NCBI RefSeq assembly: GCF_902460415.1
Contig: NZ_CABPTY010000002.1
Coordinates: forward strand, 95,533 to 159,532
Direction of reading: 5' to 3'
From: Campylobacter_A concisus_Y
GTDB lineage: Bacteria > Campylobacterota > Campylobacteria > Campylobacterales > Campylobacteraceae
DNA: 64,000 nt
The stretch's first letter is position 1. Every line of letters starts with the position of its first letter. Under the pieces are notes generated by a model, which did no database searches, had not been told where the DNA came from, and was given only the letters and a program-made list of their open reading frames with translations. Positions 15,959-25,284 of this stretch are shown in pieces. The translations under genes and the position numbers were made by a program.

Positions 15959-16014
15959 ATAGTAGTCTGCAGAGCGAATTTTCGTCTGCAAATTTAAATT
16001 TAAAAAGGATAAAA

Positions 16015-18288
16015 ATGATAAAAAGTTATGTTTTAGGTTTTCCAAGAATCGGAGAGAAAAGAGAGTTAAAGCGCGCGTTAGAGGGCTTTTGGGCTGGTAA
16101 AGAGGGCTTTAGTGAAGAGAATTTGCAAGAGACTGCAAAGATGCTTCGCCAAAGACACTGGAAATATCAACAAGACGCTGGCATTTCGGCAATTAGTGTC
16201 AATGATTTTTCATTTTATGACTTAATGCTTGATAACATCATCGCTTTTGGCGCTACACCTCCAAGATTTGCAAATTTAAGCGGCTTGGAGCAATATTTTG
16301 CTTGCTCAAGAGGCAACAAAAACGGCGTTGCGATGGAGATGACAAAGTGGTTTAACACAAACTACCACTACATCGTGCCAGAGCTTAGCAGCGAGAGTAA
16401 ATTTAGCCTAAAAGCGGACAAAATTTTAAATGAATACAAAGAGGCGAAGGCTAACGGCGTAAAAGGCAAGGTAAATTTGATCGGCCCTATCACATTTTTG
16501 GCTCTTTCAAAGACGACTGACGGCAGCTGCCCATTTAAGCACCTTGACGCACTTGTGGGCGAGTACAAAAAGCTACTTGAGCAAATTTCTAAGCTAGATG
16601 ATGAAATTTTAGTGCAGTTTGACGAGCCGATCTTTGTAACTGACAAAAACGAAAGCGATCTTTTGCCACTTATCACTAAGGTTTATAACGAGCTAACAGG
16701 CGTTGCTAGCAACATCAAGATCGTATTTGCGACATATTTTGAGCATGCGATCAAGGCAGTTAGCGAAGTGGCTAAAACTAAAATTTATGGTATCGCACTT
16801 GACTTCATCCATGGCAAGAGAAATTTCGAAGCACTTGAGACTATCAAAAAGAGCCATTTGACGCTATTTGCTGGCGTTATAGACGGCAGAAATATCTGGA
16901 AAAGCAATATAGATGATAAGGTAAAACTTGTTCGTAAAATTTCAGAAAAAATAGGCGGCAAAGACTTTTACATCGGCACTTCATGCTCACTTCTTCACGT
17001 GCCATACACTCTAAAATATGAAGAAAATTTAAACCCTGAGATCAAAAGCTGGCTAAGTTTTGCGGTTGAGAAGCTTGATGAGATCAAGATCATCACAAAA
17101 CTAGCAAACGATGAGAAGCTTGATGAGAGTGAAACAAAAATTTATGAAGAGAATAAAAATGCAGTTAAAACTCGCGCCACTTCAAAGCTCATCCACTCAG
17201 ATAGCGTTCAAAACCGCATCAAAAATTTAAGCAAATTTGAGCGTGATGAGAAATTTGAAGACCGCATAAAAATCCAGCGTGAAACGCTAAAATACGGTAT
17301 CTTGCCTACAACGACAATAGGCAGCTTCCCTCAAACGGTTGATCTTCGTGTACTTCGCCAAAATTTCAAAAAAGGCGAGATCGATGCGGCTGCTTATGAA
17401 GCTGGTATCAAAAAATACATCGATGAGTGTGTGAAATTCCAAGAAGATATCGGCCTAGACGTGCTAGTACACGGCGAGCCAGAGAGAAACGACATGGTCG
17501 AGTACTTTGGCGAGCAGATCAGCGGATATGCATTTAGCCAAAATGGCTGGGTGCAAAGCTACGGCAGCCGCTGCGTCAAGCCGCCACTTCTCTTTGGTGA
17601 CGTGAGCCGCCCAGAGCCGATGACTGTTAAGTGGATGAAGTACGCTCAAAGCATCACAAAACACGTAATGAAGGGCATGCTAACTGGACCTGTAACGATG
17701 CTAAACTGGAGCTTTGTGCGTGATGACTTGCCAAGAAGCGAAGTAGCAAAACAGCTTGCGCTTTGTATCTATGACGAGATCGCAGACCTTCAAAATGCGG
17801 GCATCAGAGTGATCCAAGTCGATGAGGCAGCGTTTAAAGAGGGCTATCCACTAAGGGCTGAAAATATCCCAGCTTATGAGAAATTTGCGGTTGATTGCTT
17901 TAAGCTTTCAGTGAGCTCAGCCGAGGCAAAAACTCAGATCCACACACATATGTGCTACTCTGAATTTAACGACATCATCAAGACTATCGAAGCTATGGAC
18001 GCCGATGTTATCAGTATCGAGACCGCAAGAAGTGGCAACGAGCTACTTAAAATTTTCAAAGCTGTTGGCTACAAACAAGAGGTCGGACCTGGCGTTTACG
18101 ACATCCACAGCCCACGTGTGCCAAGTGTCGAAGAGATCGTCGCTCAGATCAAAGCTCTGCTTGAAGTCTTGCCAAAAGAGCAACTCTGGATCAACCCTGA
18201 CTGCGGCCTAAAAACCAGAAAATGGGAAGAGGTCGAGCCAAGCCTTAAAAACATGGTAGAAGCTGTCAAGATCGTAAGAGGTCTATAA
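16015..18288 (+). CDS. metE: Cobalamin-independent methionine synthase
   Basis: This 757-residue enzyme transfers a methyl group from methyltetrahydrofolate (polyglutamate) to homocysteine. The ATG at 16015 is chosen because AAGGAT precedes it and MIKSYVLGFPRIGEKRELK is the normal MetE N terminus. The open frame upstream (from 15937) lacks family similarity. The C-terminal barrel starts near LPTTTIGSFPQT. Zinc ligands are visible in IHTHMCYSEF (His and Cys) and in the terminal NPDCGLKTRKWEE (Cys). MLTGPVTMLNWSFVRDD is a further signature. Full length for the family. metF follows 65 bp later across a strong hairpin. The long leader suggests regulation by methionine or sulfur status. Confidence 0.97.
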   Translation: MIKSYVLGFPRIGEKRELKRALEGFWAGKEGFSEENLQETAKMLRQRHWKYQQDAGISAISVNDFSFYDLMLDNIIAFGATPPRFANLSGLEQYFACSRGNKNGVAMEMTKWFNTNYHYIVPELSSESKFSLKADKILNEYKEAKANGVKGKVNLIGPITFLALSKTTDGSCPFKHLDALVGEYKKLLEQISKLDDEILVQFDEPIFVTDKNESDLLPLITKVYNELTGVASNIKIVFATYFEHAIKAVSEVAKTKIYGIALDFIHGKRNFEALETIKKSHLTLFAGVIDGRNIWKSNIDDKVKLVRKISEKIGGKDFYIGTSCSLLHVPYTLKYEENLNPEIKSWLSFAVEKLDEIKIITKLANDEKLDESETKIYEENKNAVKTRATSKLIHSDSVQNRIKNLSKFERDEKFEDRIKIQRETLKYGILPTTTIGSFPQTVDLRVLRQNFKKGEIDAAAYEAGIKKYIDECVKFQEDIGLDVLVHGEPERNDMVEYFGEQISGYAFSQNGWVQSYGSRCVKPPLLFGDVSRPEPMTVKWMKYAQSITKHVMKGMLTGPVTMLNWSFVRDDLPRSEVAKQLALCIYDEIADLQNAGIRVIQVDEAAFKEGYPLRAENIPAYEKFAVDCFKLSVSSAEAKTQIHTHMCYSEFNDIIKTIEAMDADVISIETARSGNELLKIFKAVGYKQEVGPGVYDIHSPRVPSVEEIVAQIKALLEVLPKEQLWINPDCGLKTRKWEEVEPSLKNMVEAVKIVRGL

Positions 18289-18295
18289 TCCAAAT

Positions 18296-18324
18296 TTTAG
18301 CGTCTAGCAAGCCTAGGCGCTAAA
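18296..18324 (+). terminator. Hairpin between metE and metF
   Basis: TTTAGCGTCTAG pairs with CTAGGCGCTAAA (12 bp with one G-T pair) around a five-base loop. No long T run follows, so partial termination could make metF less expressed than metE. Confidence 0.6.
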
Positions 18325-18353
18325 CTCCGTTTAAATTTCAAAAAAGTTAGAAA

Positions 18354-19241
18354 ATGTTAAAAGATAAGATCATAAACAATGAAAGTGGCATAGTGCTTTA
18401 TGGCTTAACGCCTCCAAAGGCTGAATTTGACGAGGCAAAGCTTAAAGAGATCGCTGCAAAATGGGACAAGAGGATCACGGATGTGCAGGCTGATGGCTTG
18501 GTGCTTTACGAGATCCAAGATGAAAGCAGCCGCATAAAAAGCGAGCGAACTTTTGAATTTAGCGATACATTAAGCCCTGAAATTTACTACTCAAAATACC
18601 TAAATTTAAAGACGTCAAGCATCTTTTATAGGGTCGCAAATAAATATAACGAGAGTGAGTTTAGAGCAAATTTAGCCAAAAGTAGTAGCGATATAAATGT
18701 TTTTGTTGGCGTTGCTTCTGGCAAAGTAGAGCCTAAAATGAGCCTAGAGCGTGCTTATGAGATCGCTAGAGATGAGTTTAAAGAGCTTGTAGTGGGTGGT
18801 GTTTGCATAGCTGAGAGGCACGCTAAAAATGGCGATGAAGAGCAAAGGATGAGTCAAAAGGCCAAAATGGGGGCAAAATTTTTTATCTCACAGGCGGTTT
18901 TTGATATAAATTTGGCTAAAAATTTACTAACAAGCGTGGCAAAAAGTGGGTTAAATTTGCCTATAATTTTGACTTTTACGACTTGCGGCACGCCAAAAAC
19001 GCTAGAGTTTATCAAGTGGCTTGGTATAAGTGTTGATGAAAAGAGCGAAAAAAGGATGCTTGAGAGTGATGATTTTTTAGCCACGGCATCACAAATTTGC
19101 CTTGAAAATTTCGCAGAGCTTTATGAATTTGCCAAAAAGCTTGGTATAAACGTCGGCGTCAATGTTGAAAGTGTAATGGCAAAAAGAGCCGAGATAGAAG
19201 CGAGCTTGGAGCTAACACATAAGATGAGAGATGTGTTTTGA
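18354..19241 (+). CDS. metF: Divergent methylenetetrahydrofolate reductase
   Basis: This 295-residue protein has a MetF-like TIM barrel that would supply the methyl donor for MetE. The partner gene upstream and segments such as GLVLYEIQDE, VGGVCIAERHA, GAKFFISQAVFD and PIILTFTTCGTPKTLEFIKW support the family. The canonical N-terminal EFFPP motif, whose Glu is catalytic in E. coli, is here LYGLTPPK, with Gly in the Glu position, so it belongs to a divergent subgroup that may work differently. ATG with an AAAAAGTTAG leader lacks a strong Shine-Dalgarno. The gene is the last intact one before a decayed region. Confidence 0.8.
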   Translation: MLKDKIINNESGIVLYGLTPPKAEFDEAKLKEIAAKWDKRITDVQADGLVLYEIQDESSRIKSERTFEFSDTLSPEIYYSKYLNLKTSSIFYRVANKYNESEFRANLAKSSSDINVFVGVASGKVEPKMSLERAYEIARDEFKELVVGGVCIAERHAKNGDEEQRMSQKAKMGAKFFISQAVFDINLAKNLLTSVAKSGLNLPIILTFTTCGTPKTLEFIKWLGISVDEKSEKRMLESDDFLATASQICLENFAELYEFAKKLGINVGVNVESVMAKRAEIEASLELTHKMRDVF

Positions 19242-19245
19242 CCTA

Positions 19246-20163
19246 TTAAGAGCTGTTAAAGTTTAACTGGCTTAAAGTCCCGCTATATCTTATATCCAGT
19301 GTCTTGCATGTTTTAGATAGATAGTAGAAATTTTTGCTCTTATCTCTCACGAGTGATCTTATGCGTTCTTGTTTTTGTGTTGATCTAAAATTCTCTAGTG
19401 TATTAATTCTCTTAAAAATACCAGGGCGTTTTTGCTGCGCAAAAACATAATGAGGGAGATATTTTGACTATTTCTTATAAATTTAACTAGTTAGAGGTTT
19501 AATTTTTCATATCTATTATTACTCTTAAAGATGCCGATAACCTCGTTAACTCTTTTTAGCTGGATCATCCTAAACCCTAGTAGTAAAGCGATCTATTTTA
19601 GGATAACATTTTGCTCAAGGTTACTTGAGAGTAGCGAGACCTTTTTTATCAATCTACCAGTCCACCAACAGTTTTTTGTATTGTTCTTATTAGCCTTTTT
19701 TTAAAAAAATTCTCTCCCTCTTTTGTAGGTTTATATTTATCTTTGAAGATTTTTTTTCTTACTCTTTGACCTTTTGCTCTAGCATATTCTTCTCATAAAT
19801 TTTTATATATCGGCTTTTAGTATTCAAGATAATTTCCAAAGCTAGCACCATGTCCTACATCATAGTGGTAGCTTACACATTTTAGCTCTTTATCGCTATC
19901 AAGCAGTTACTGATATTTTATTGCTATCTATCACACTTGTATGGTAGCTAGTGCAACCATTGTCAAATTCGAAATGCTCGCGATTTTTTTATATTCTTAT
20001 GCCAATCAATCGTATCAAGATCGCCAAAGAAATATACCCAGCCCTCTAAGATGCTATTTTTGCCTTTGTTGGAGTGTATTTTGCGATATTATTATATTTT
20101 TTGATATTTTCATCTTTACTGATAACTGTGAAACAAGCGTTAGCCAATTCTAAATTTATCCAT
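19246..20163 (-). pseudogene. Heavily decayed gene of unknown family
   Basis: No open gene spans this 1-kb gap, but the minus strand shows successive protein-like stretches in shifting frames. From the 5' end these are MDKFRIG; ACFTVISKDENIKKYNNIAK; ILEGWVYFFGDLDTIDWHKN; FDNGCTSYHTSVIDSN; LKCVSYHYDVGHGASFGNYL; ARAKGQRVRKKIFKDKYKPT; and finally FYYLSKTCKTLDIRYSGTLS, ending in a stop at 19246. At least four frameshifts and several stops separate them. The original would have been about 300 residues. I could not place the family; a mobile-element replication or recombination protein is possible but unproven. It abuts tRNA-Val, a common integration target. Confidence 0.6.
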
Positions 20164-20229
20164 TACATTTACTGCTTGTAAATAAATTTAATTACTAAAG
20201 AATTAAGCTAAATAAAATAGAAAATAAAA

Positions 20230-20235
20230 TATAAT
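20230..20235 (+). promoter_or_regulatory. -10 box of the tRNA-Val gene
   Basis: TATAAT lies 11 bp before the first base of the tRNA in a very A-rich tract. The spacing puts transcription start a few bases before the mature 5' end. Confidence 0.65.
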
Positions 20236-20246
20236 CCCAAATCTTT

Positions 20247-20322
20247 GGTCCCGTAGCTCAGTTGGTAGAGCACTACCTTGACATGGTAGTGGTCGATGGT
20301 TCGAGTCCATTCGGGGCCACCA
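20247..20322 (+). tRNA. tRNA-Val (anticodon GAC)
   Basis: This is a 76-base cloverleaf. Acceptor GGTCCCG pairs with CGGGGCC (one G-T). The D-arm contains AGCTCAGTTGGTAGAGC, the anticodon stem is CTACC/GGTAG with loop TTGACAT (anticodon GAC, reading GUC/GUU), and the T-arm contains GGTTCGAGTCC. CCA is encoded. It stands alone, next to a decayed gene on the left. Confidence 0.96.
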
Positions 20323-20396
20323 CTTCTAATAAAACATCCTAAGCAAGAGATTTAAAAATTAATTATTAGTAAATTTTCTAAAGATGTGGTAAAGAT

Positions 20397-21830
20397 TTAT
20401 TTCAAATAATCTTTCACATCATACTCTTTGCCAGCATCGTGATCTTTTAAAAGCTTTGCCACGATAGGGCTTAAAATGATGATGGCAATTAAATTTGGTA
20501 CGACCATCAAGCCATTAAACATATCTGCTAGGCTCCAGACAAAATCAACCTTTTGCAAGCTTCCCAAAAATACAAAAACGACTACTAAAATTTGAAAAGC
20601 TCTGACCGCTTTTGCCCCAAGAAGGTATCTTACGTTGATTTCAGCAAAATAGTACCATCCAAGAATCGTTGTAAATGCAAAGAAAAATAGGCAAACAGCT
20701 ACGAAACTATATCCGCCAACCTTACCAAAGATATGCGATGAGAAAGCCTCTTGTACCAAGGTTATGCCTGTAAAGACTGCTTTGCCATTTTCAAAGCTAA
20801 TAACATTTGCAGTAAGCACTACAAAAACGGTGATATTTAAAACGATAAAAGTATCTACAAATACGCTCATTATGCCAAGTACTGCTTGATCGACCGGGTG
20901 TTTGACATTAGCTGCGGCGTGTGCGTGCGGAGTTGAGCCCATGCCAGCTTCATTGCTAAAAAGCCCTCTTGCTATGCCGTATCTCATCGCAGCTGCTATG
21001 CTAGCTCCAGTAGCTCCACCCCACGCAGCTGAAGGATCAAATGCTGCTTTGTAGATAAGCAAAACTGCATCTGGAATTTCGTGAAAATTTAAAGCGATAA
21101 TGATTAGTCCAACACCTACATAAAGTAAAGCCATTAAAGGCACGATCTTTTCAGCCACTCTTGCGATCGCCTTTACGCCACCTATAAAGATGACTGCGCA
21201 GACGATTGCTAAAAAAGCTCCAGTTATCCACTGAGGTATACCAAAGGCTCCTTTAAAGCCATCTGAGATCGAGTTTGCTTGAACCATGTTGCCGATAAAG
21301 CCAAGTGCGATAATGATAGCGATAGCGAAAAATCCAGCTAAAATTTTTGCCCATTTTCCCTTTAATCCACGACTTATATAAAATGCCGGACCGCCTATCG
21401 TGTGCCCGCTATCGTCTTTTGTGCGGTAAATTTGAGCTAGGCAAATTTCAGCAAAATTTGTAGCCATGCCTAAAAACGCAGCGCACCACATCCAAAATAT
21501 CGCTCCAGGACCACCCATGATAAGAGCTGTTGTCGCACCTACTAGATTACCAGTGCCAACTTGTGCGGCGATTGCGGTTGCAACTGCTTGAAACTGGCTC
21601 ATACCGGCCTTGCCAGCAGCTTCGCCGTGAAGCGAGAAATTCCCAAAAAGCTCTTTTAAGCCCATTTTAAACTTAAAAATTTGAACAAACCCAAGCCTAA
21701 TAGTAAAAAATAGTCCAGTGCCGCAAAGTAGGGCGATAAGGAAGTATGGACCCCAAAGAAATGAATTTATACTTTCAACACAATTATTTAAAATTTCAGC
21801 AAAATTTGTAGGCATTTTCTTGACTTTCAT
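20397..21830 (-). CDS. Alanine/glycine:cation symporter (AGCS family)
   Basis: This 477-residue sodium-coupled amino-acid importer is of the AlsT/DagA type, with about ten to eleven membrane segments. Family signatures are FFTIRLGFVQIFKFKMG, the AVATAIAAQVGTGNLVGATT substrate motif and RGLFSNEAGMGSTPHAHAAA. It imports alanine, glycine or glutamine into a bacterium that lives on amino acids. The upstream ATG at 21828-21830 has no clear Shine-Dalgarno; the ATG five codons later (MPTNFAEIL) is an alternative start. It is monocistronic. Confidence 0.92.
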   Translation of the reverse strand: MKVKKMPTNFAEILNNCVESINSFLWGPYFLIALLCGTGLFFTIRLGFVQIFKFKMGLKELFGNFSLHGEAAGKAGMSQFQAVATAIAAQVGTGNLVGATTALIMGGPGAIFWMWCAAFLGMATNFAEICLAQIYRTKDDSGHTIGGPAFYISRGLKGKWAKILAGFFAIAIIIALGFIGNMVQANSISDGFKGAFGIPQWITGAFLAIVCAVIFIGGVKAIARVAEKIVPLMALLYVGVGLIIIALNFHEIPDAVLLIYKAAFDPSAAWGGATGASIAAAMRYGIARGLFSNEAGMGSTPHAHAAANVKHPVDQAVLGIMSVFVDTFIVLNITVFVVLTANVISFENGKAVFTGITLVQEAFSSHIFGKVGGYSFVAVCLFFFAFTTILGWYYFAEINVRYLLGAKAVRAFQILVVVFVFLGSLQKVDFVWSLADMFNGLMVVPNLIAIIILSPIVAKLLKDHDAGKEYDVKDYLK

Positions 21831-22435
21831 TGGTGTAGTTTAGAGAGCGAGTATATTTAAAAAAATATAAAATTAGAATAAATAAGAAAAATTTTTTAGC
21901 TTGGATTAAAATTTTGCGCTAGTTTCGGCTTACTCGTAGTGAACTTGTTTTTACTAGCAAGATTTTGCGACCAATATTTTTGTGCTCTAAGGCGTTTTTT
22001 GATTGATAATTTCTAAATTTATCCCACAATGAAGGTTTAGAATGGTTCTTGGTTTTTAGATTTTAAAATTAGGTTTTTGCGTGTTTTAGGAGGCTTTTAC
22101 ACGAAATTTGCAATCTTTATTGCGCGGATATAACTTGGCAAAACATATTTGGCTCTTAGTTTGCTAAAAATTTTATAAAGCACGTTACAAGTAGCTTTGG
22201 CGTTAAATTTTGCTTCATTGTTATTTGCTGGATTTGCCATATTTTGTCCGCTGCTTGGCCTACCGATAGCCACGCTCTGCGCCAAATTTTTCTAGCCGAT
22301 CGCTGCCCAAAGTTATTTAAAAATTTCTGGAAATTAGCTTGCTCTGCCGTAAGTTGTAATTAATCTACTCCAAGGCACGTCTTCTATCTTTCAATTTAAA
22401 AGAGCCCTTTCAAATTGAAAGAGTAAAGCCTAAAT
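21831..22435. other. Gene-free AT-rich interval
   Basis: About 600 bases hold no credible gene. A 62-codon minus-strand frame (22097-22285) begins with an unsupported TTG, lacks a ribosome site and resembles no family. The only clear structure is the inverted repeat at 22387-22422 next to rarA. Confidence 0.6.
22387..22422 (-). terminator. Inverted repeat downstream of rarA
   Basis: TCTTTCAATTT and AAATTGAAAGA form a perfect 11-bp stem around a 14-base loop that contains a smaller AAAG/CTTT pairing. It lies 14 bp after the rarA stop and probably ends that unit. Confidence 0.5.
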
Positions 22436-23620
22436 TTAGCCCTTGGATTTTATTTTCTCTAGCCATTCATTTAGTGTTTTTTCAAAGCCTATGCCCTTGC
22501 TTTTGTAAAAAACGAGCGGTTTTTCTAGGTATTTTTGATCGACCCAGCCGCCAAAATCATGCGGATAAAGGTAGTCTTTGCTCTCTTTTGTGTGATTTTT
22601 TAGATATGGCGGGATCTTTAAAATTTCTTCGCTTTGCACGTATCTTAGAGCGGCATTTATCGCGTTGTAGCTGGAGTTTGACTTTGGCGAGCTAGCTAGA
22701 TAGATGGCGCACTGAGCCAGTATGATCCTAGCCTCTGGAAAGCCTATCTCTTTTACCGCGCTTAGCGTGCTTGCGGCCAAATTTAGCGCATTTGGGTTTG
22801 CATTGCCGATGTCTTCGCTGGCAAATATCGCCATCCTTCTAGCGATGAAGTCCGCACTCTCGCCAGAGTCTATGAGCCTTGCAAGGTAGTATATGACGGC
22901 ATTTTCGTCGCTGCCACGCAGGCTTTTTATAAAAGCGCTTGCTAGCTCGTAGTGCGTGTCGTCCTCTTTCGCCCCCTCTTTTAGGGCGTTTTGGCGAAGT
23001 GTTTTTAAATTTTCTAGGCTCACATTTTCATCAAGCGTGACAGCAAATTCGAGTAAATTTAACATAGCTCTTGCGTCGCCGCCGCTACTTTTAAAAAGAT
23101 ATTCCTTCGCCTCCTCGTCAATGCTAAATGAAATTTGCTCTCTTATCTTGCCAAGAAGCTCCTCAAAATCGCCACTGCTAAGTGGCCTAAACTCAAAGAG
23201 CATCGAGCGGCTTCTGATGCCTGAGCTTAGCGTGAAAAAGGGATTTTCCGTGCTAGCGCCGATAACTAGGGCTTTGTAGTTTTCCATGGGGATGAGTAGC
23301 GCTTCTTGCTGGGTTTTGCTAAGCCTGTGGATCTCGTCTATGAAAAAGAGTGGCTTGTTTAGGGCGTTTTCATAGTTTTTTAAAATTTTGCGAAAGTCAT
23401 CTATCTTTAAATTTCCGCCATCAAATTCGTAAAAGTCGTAGTTTGCGCCGCTTGCTACTGCCCTTGCAAAGCTCGTCTTGCCACAGCCCGCTGGACCATA
23501 AAATATGGAGTGCGGTATCTTGCCGGTGGCTATAAATTTTAAAAAGGCCGCTTTAACCGCTTTTTGACCGCAAATTTCGTCCAAGCTTTTTGGTCTAAAC
23601 ATCAGTGCAAGTGAGCTCAA
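22436..23620 (-). CDS. rarA: Replication-associated recombination protein A (MgsA/RarA)
   Basis: This 394-residue clamp-loader-like AAA+ ATPase acts at stalled forks with SSB. MFRPKSLDEICGQ opens the protein. Walker A is GPAGCGKT (42-49), Walker B is LFFIDEIHR, and sensor motifs are IGASTENPFFTL and an arginine finger in SGIRSRSMLFEF. The C-terminal tetramerisation part has ASEDIGNANPNAL and YLYPHDFGGWVDQKYLEKPL. It is slightly short of the E. coli 447. It follows the FMN-binding protein gene by two bases, so the two are co-transcribed. Confidence 0.95.
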   Translation of the reverse strand: MSSLALMFRPKSLDEICGQKAVKAAFLKFIATGKIPHSIFYGPAGCGKTSFARAVASGANYDFYEFDGGNLKIDDFRKILKNYENALNKPLFFIDEIHRLSKTQQEALLIPMENYKALVIGASTENPFFTLSSGIRSRSMLFEFRPLSSGDFEELLGKIREQISFSIDEEAKEYLFKSSGGDARAMLNLLEFAVTLDENVSLENLKTLRQNALKEGAKEDDTHYELASAFIKSLRGSDENAVIYYLARLIDSGESADFIARRMAIFASEDIGNANPNALNLAASTLSAVKEIGFPEARIILAQCAIYLASSPKSNSSYNAINAALRYVQSEEILKIPPYLKNHTKESKDYLYPHDFGGWVDQKYLEKPLVFYKSKGIGFEKTLNEWLEKIKSKG

Positions 23621-23622
23621 AT

Positions 23623-24153
23623 TTACTCCTTTACCGCTTTTGGTAAAATTTTGGCCTTTGCGCTAAGGCTCTCTATCTTTAGCTCATAAATTTTCATGAT
23701 CTTTAGCCCATACTCGGCCGCCACGTCAAAGGTGCTCATCGCGTAGGCGGTGTATTTTTGGCTGAGAATTTTTAAAATTTCATATCTTTTGGCTTCATCT
23801 GTCACTTCGTAGGCTCTTGTTTTTGCGATGGCGCTTTTGTACTCAGTCGTAAAGACCTTACCGCCAAGCGCCTTGCCGTCGTCCTTTATCGCCTCTAGCT
23901 CACTATCATTTAGGTGTGGGACTTTGTTGAAGCTAACGCAGACAAACTCCACTTTTCGCCCATTTTGAAGCAGTTTTGCCTTGCTGCCAGCGCTCGCTCC
24001 GTGGATAAAAATGCTCCCATCAACTCTAACAGGCGAGATAGGCACGCTAAAAATTTCTCCCTCATCATCCACGCATGAGATCACACCGTATTCGCAGTTA
24101 TCGATAATCTCAAGCGCCTCGTCTTGGCTAAGCTCTCTATCTTTTCGCCTCAT
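23623..24153 (-). CDS. Pyridoxamine 5'-phosphate oxidase-like FMN-binding protein (NimA type)
   Basis: This 176-residue split-barrel flavoprotein has the NimA-like pattern: MRRKDRELSQDEALEIIDNC, YGVISCVDDEGEIFSVPISP, SIFIHGASAGSKAKLLQNG and VEFVCVSFNKVP, then an Ala/Lys-rich tail. Members bind FMN, F420 or haem; some reduce nitroimidazoles. The actual substrate is unknown. It leads a two-gene unit with rarA (two-base gap), and AAAGGAT precedes its ATG by five bases. The gene at 24233 starts in the opposite direction across a short shared promoter region. Confidence 0.85.
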   Translation of the reverse strand: MRRKDRELSQDEALEIIDNCEYGVISCVDDEGEIFSVPISPVRVDGSIFIHGASAGSKAKLLQNGRKVEFVCVSFNKVPHLNDSELEAIKDDGKALGGKVFTTEYKSAIAKTRAYEVTDEAKRYEILKILSQKYTAYAMSTFDVAAEYGLKIMKIYELKIESLSAKAKILPKAVKE

Positions 24154-24232
24154 TTTTTATCCTTTTTTTGCAAAATATTTTAAAATTTAAGTGCTTAAAG
24201 GCTAGTATAACGCAAAAATTTCAAGGAAAAAT

Positions 24233-24526
24233 ATGAAAAAATCTCTAATTTTTGCCCTTTTTCTGGGCGTAAATTTATTTGGTGCAAGCGAGGTTTGCAA
24301 GGAGTATGTCAAGCAAAGTAGGCTCTATCTTGACGAGCTTTACGCCAAAGAGAGCAAACGACTTGCAAATGATGAGAAGGCGTTAAGACTTTTTGAGCTT
24401 AAATTTGATGAGTTTAAACAAAGACAAAGCGGCCAAGAAGCCATAATTTTGCAAAACAAAGATGAGAAATTTTGCAAAAGAAAGCTTGAAGAGACAAACA
24501 AACTTTTAAATGATCTAAAAAAATAG
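24233..24526 (+). CDS. Small secreted hypothetical protein
   Basis: This 97-residue protein has a signal peptide (1-18, SLIFALFLGVNLFGAS) and a highly charged helical mature part rich in Lys and Glu, with two cysteines (in EVCKEY and KFCKRK) that could form a disulfide. No family is recognised. AAGGAAAAAT precedes the ATG. It is single and converges with ung, one base between the two stops. Confidence 0.65.
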   Translation: MKKSLIFALFLGVNLFGASEVCKEYVKQSRLYLDELYAKESKRLANDEKALRLFELKFDEFKQRQSGQEAIILQNKDEKFCKRKLEETNKLLNDLKK

Positions 24527-24527
24527 A

Positions 24528-25220
24528 TCAAATTTTTACGTTTAGATCCCAGTCTATTGGCGTTTTGCCATGGTTTGCTAGATAGATATTTGCTTTTGAG
24601 AAGTGACGGCAGCCAAAAAATGCGCCACGAGCCAGTGGGCTTGGATGTGCTGCCTCTAAGATGAGGTGCTTGCTGGCGTCTATAAGTGGTGCTTTTGCCT
24701 TGGCTGGGTTGCCCCAAAGCATAAAAACTACGTTTTGTAAATTTTCGCTTATCTTTTTTATGACGGCGTCTGTAAAGCCCTGCCAGCCAAAGCTTGCGTG
24801 AGAATTTGCAACTCCAGCGCTAACGCTTAAAGTTGAGTTTAGTAGTAGCACGCCTTGCTTTGCCCACTTTGTGAGATCGCCGCTATTTGGCTCTTTTATG
24901 CCAAGATCGGCGTAAATTTCTTTGTAGATATTTACAAGACTTGGCGGGACTTTTACGCCACTAGGCACTGAAAAGCTTAGTCCCATGGCTTGATTTGCGC
25001 CATGGTATGGATCTTGGCCTAGGATGACGACTTTGACATCGTGAAATGGCGTTAGGTTAAATGCATTAAATATAAGCGCACTTGGTGGATAGACGGTGCC
25101 AGCGCTCTTTGCTTTTAAGAAATTTTCTTTGATACGCGCGAAATTTTCACTCAAAAACTCATCTTTTAACATTTCTTTCCAACTTGGCTCAATCTTTATA
25201 TCATCTAAATTTATCTGCAT
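24528..25220 (-). CDS. ung: Uracil-DNA glycosylase
   Basis: This 230-residue family-1 UDG removes uracil from DNA at the start of base-excision repair. The water-activating loop is GQDPYHG (Asp70). Other signatures are FSVPSGVKVPPSLVNIYKEI, GVLLLNSTLSVSAG and the Leu-intercalation loop HPSPLARGAFFGCRHFSKAN. Length is normal. It diverges from the YbaK-type gene across 64 bp. Confidence 0.96.
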   Translation of the reverse strand: MQINLDDIKIEPSWKEMLKDEFLSENFARIKENFLKAKSAGTVYPPSALIFNAFNLTPFHDVKVVILGQDPYHGANQAMGLSFSVPSGVKVPPSLVNIYKEIYADLGIKEPNSGDLTKWAKQGVLLLNSTLSVSAGVANSHASFGWQGFTDAVIKKISENLQNVVFMLWGNPAKAKAPLIDASKHLILEAAHPSPLARGAFFGCRHFSKANIYLANHGKTPIDWDLNVKI

Positions 25221-25284
25221 TTTCCTGCCCTTTATAAGTTTTAGCGGTATAATTTTAACTAAAATTTATCTAAAGGAAAGAGTT

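Noticed and set aside
22097..22285. 62-codon minus-strand frame between the AGCS gene and rarA
   Set aside because: Starts at an unsupported TTG, has no Shine-Dalgarno and resembles nothing known.
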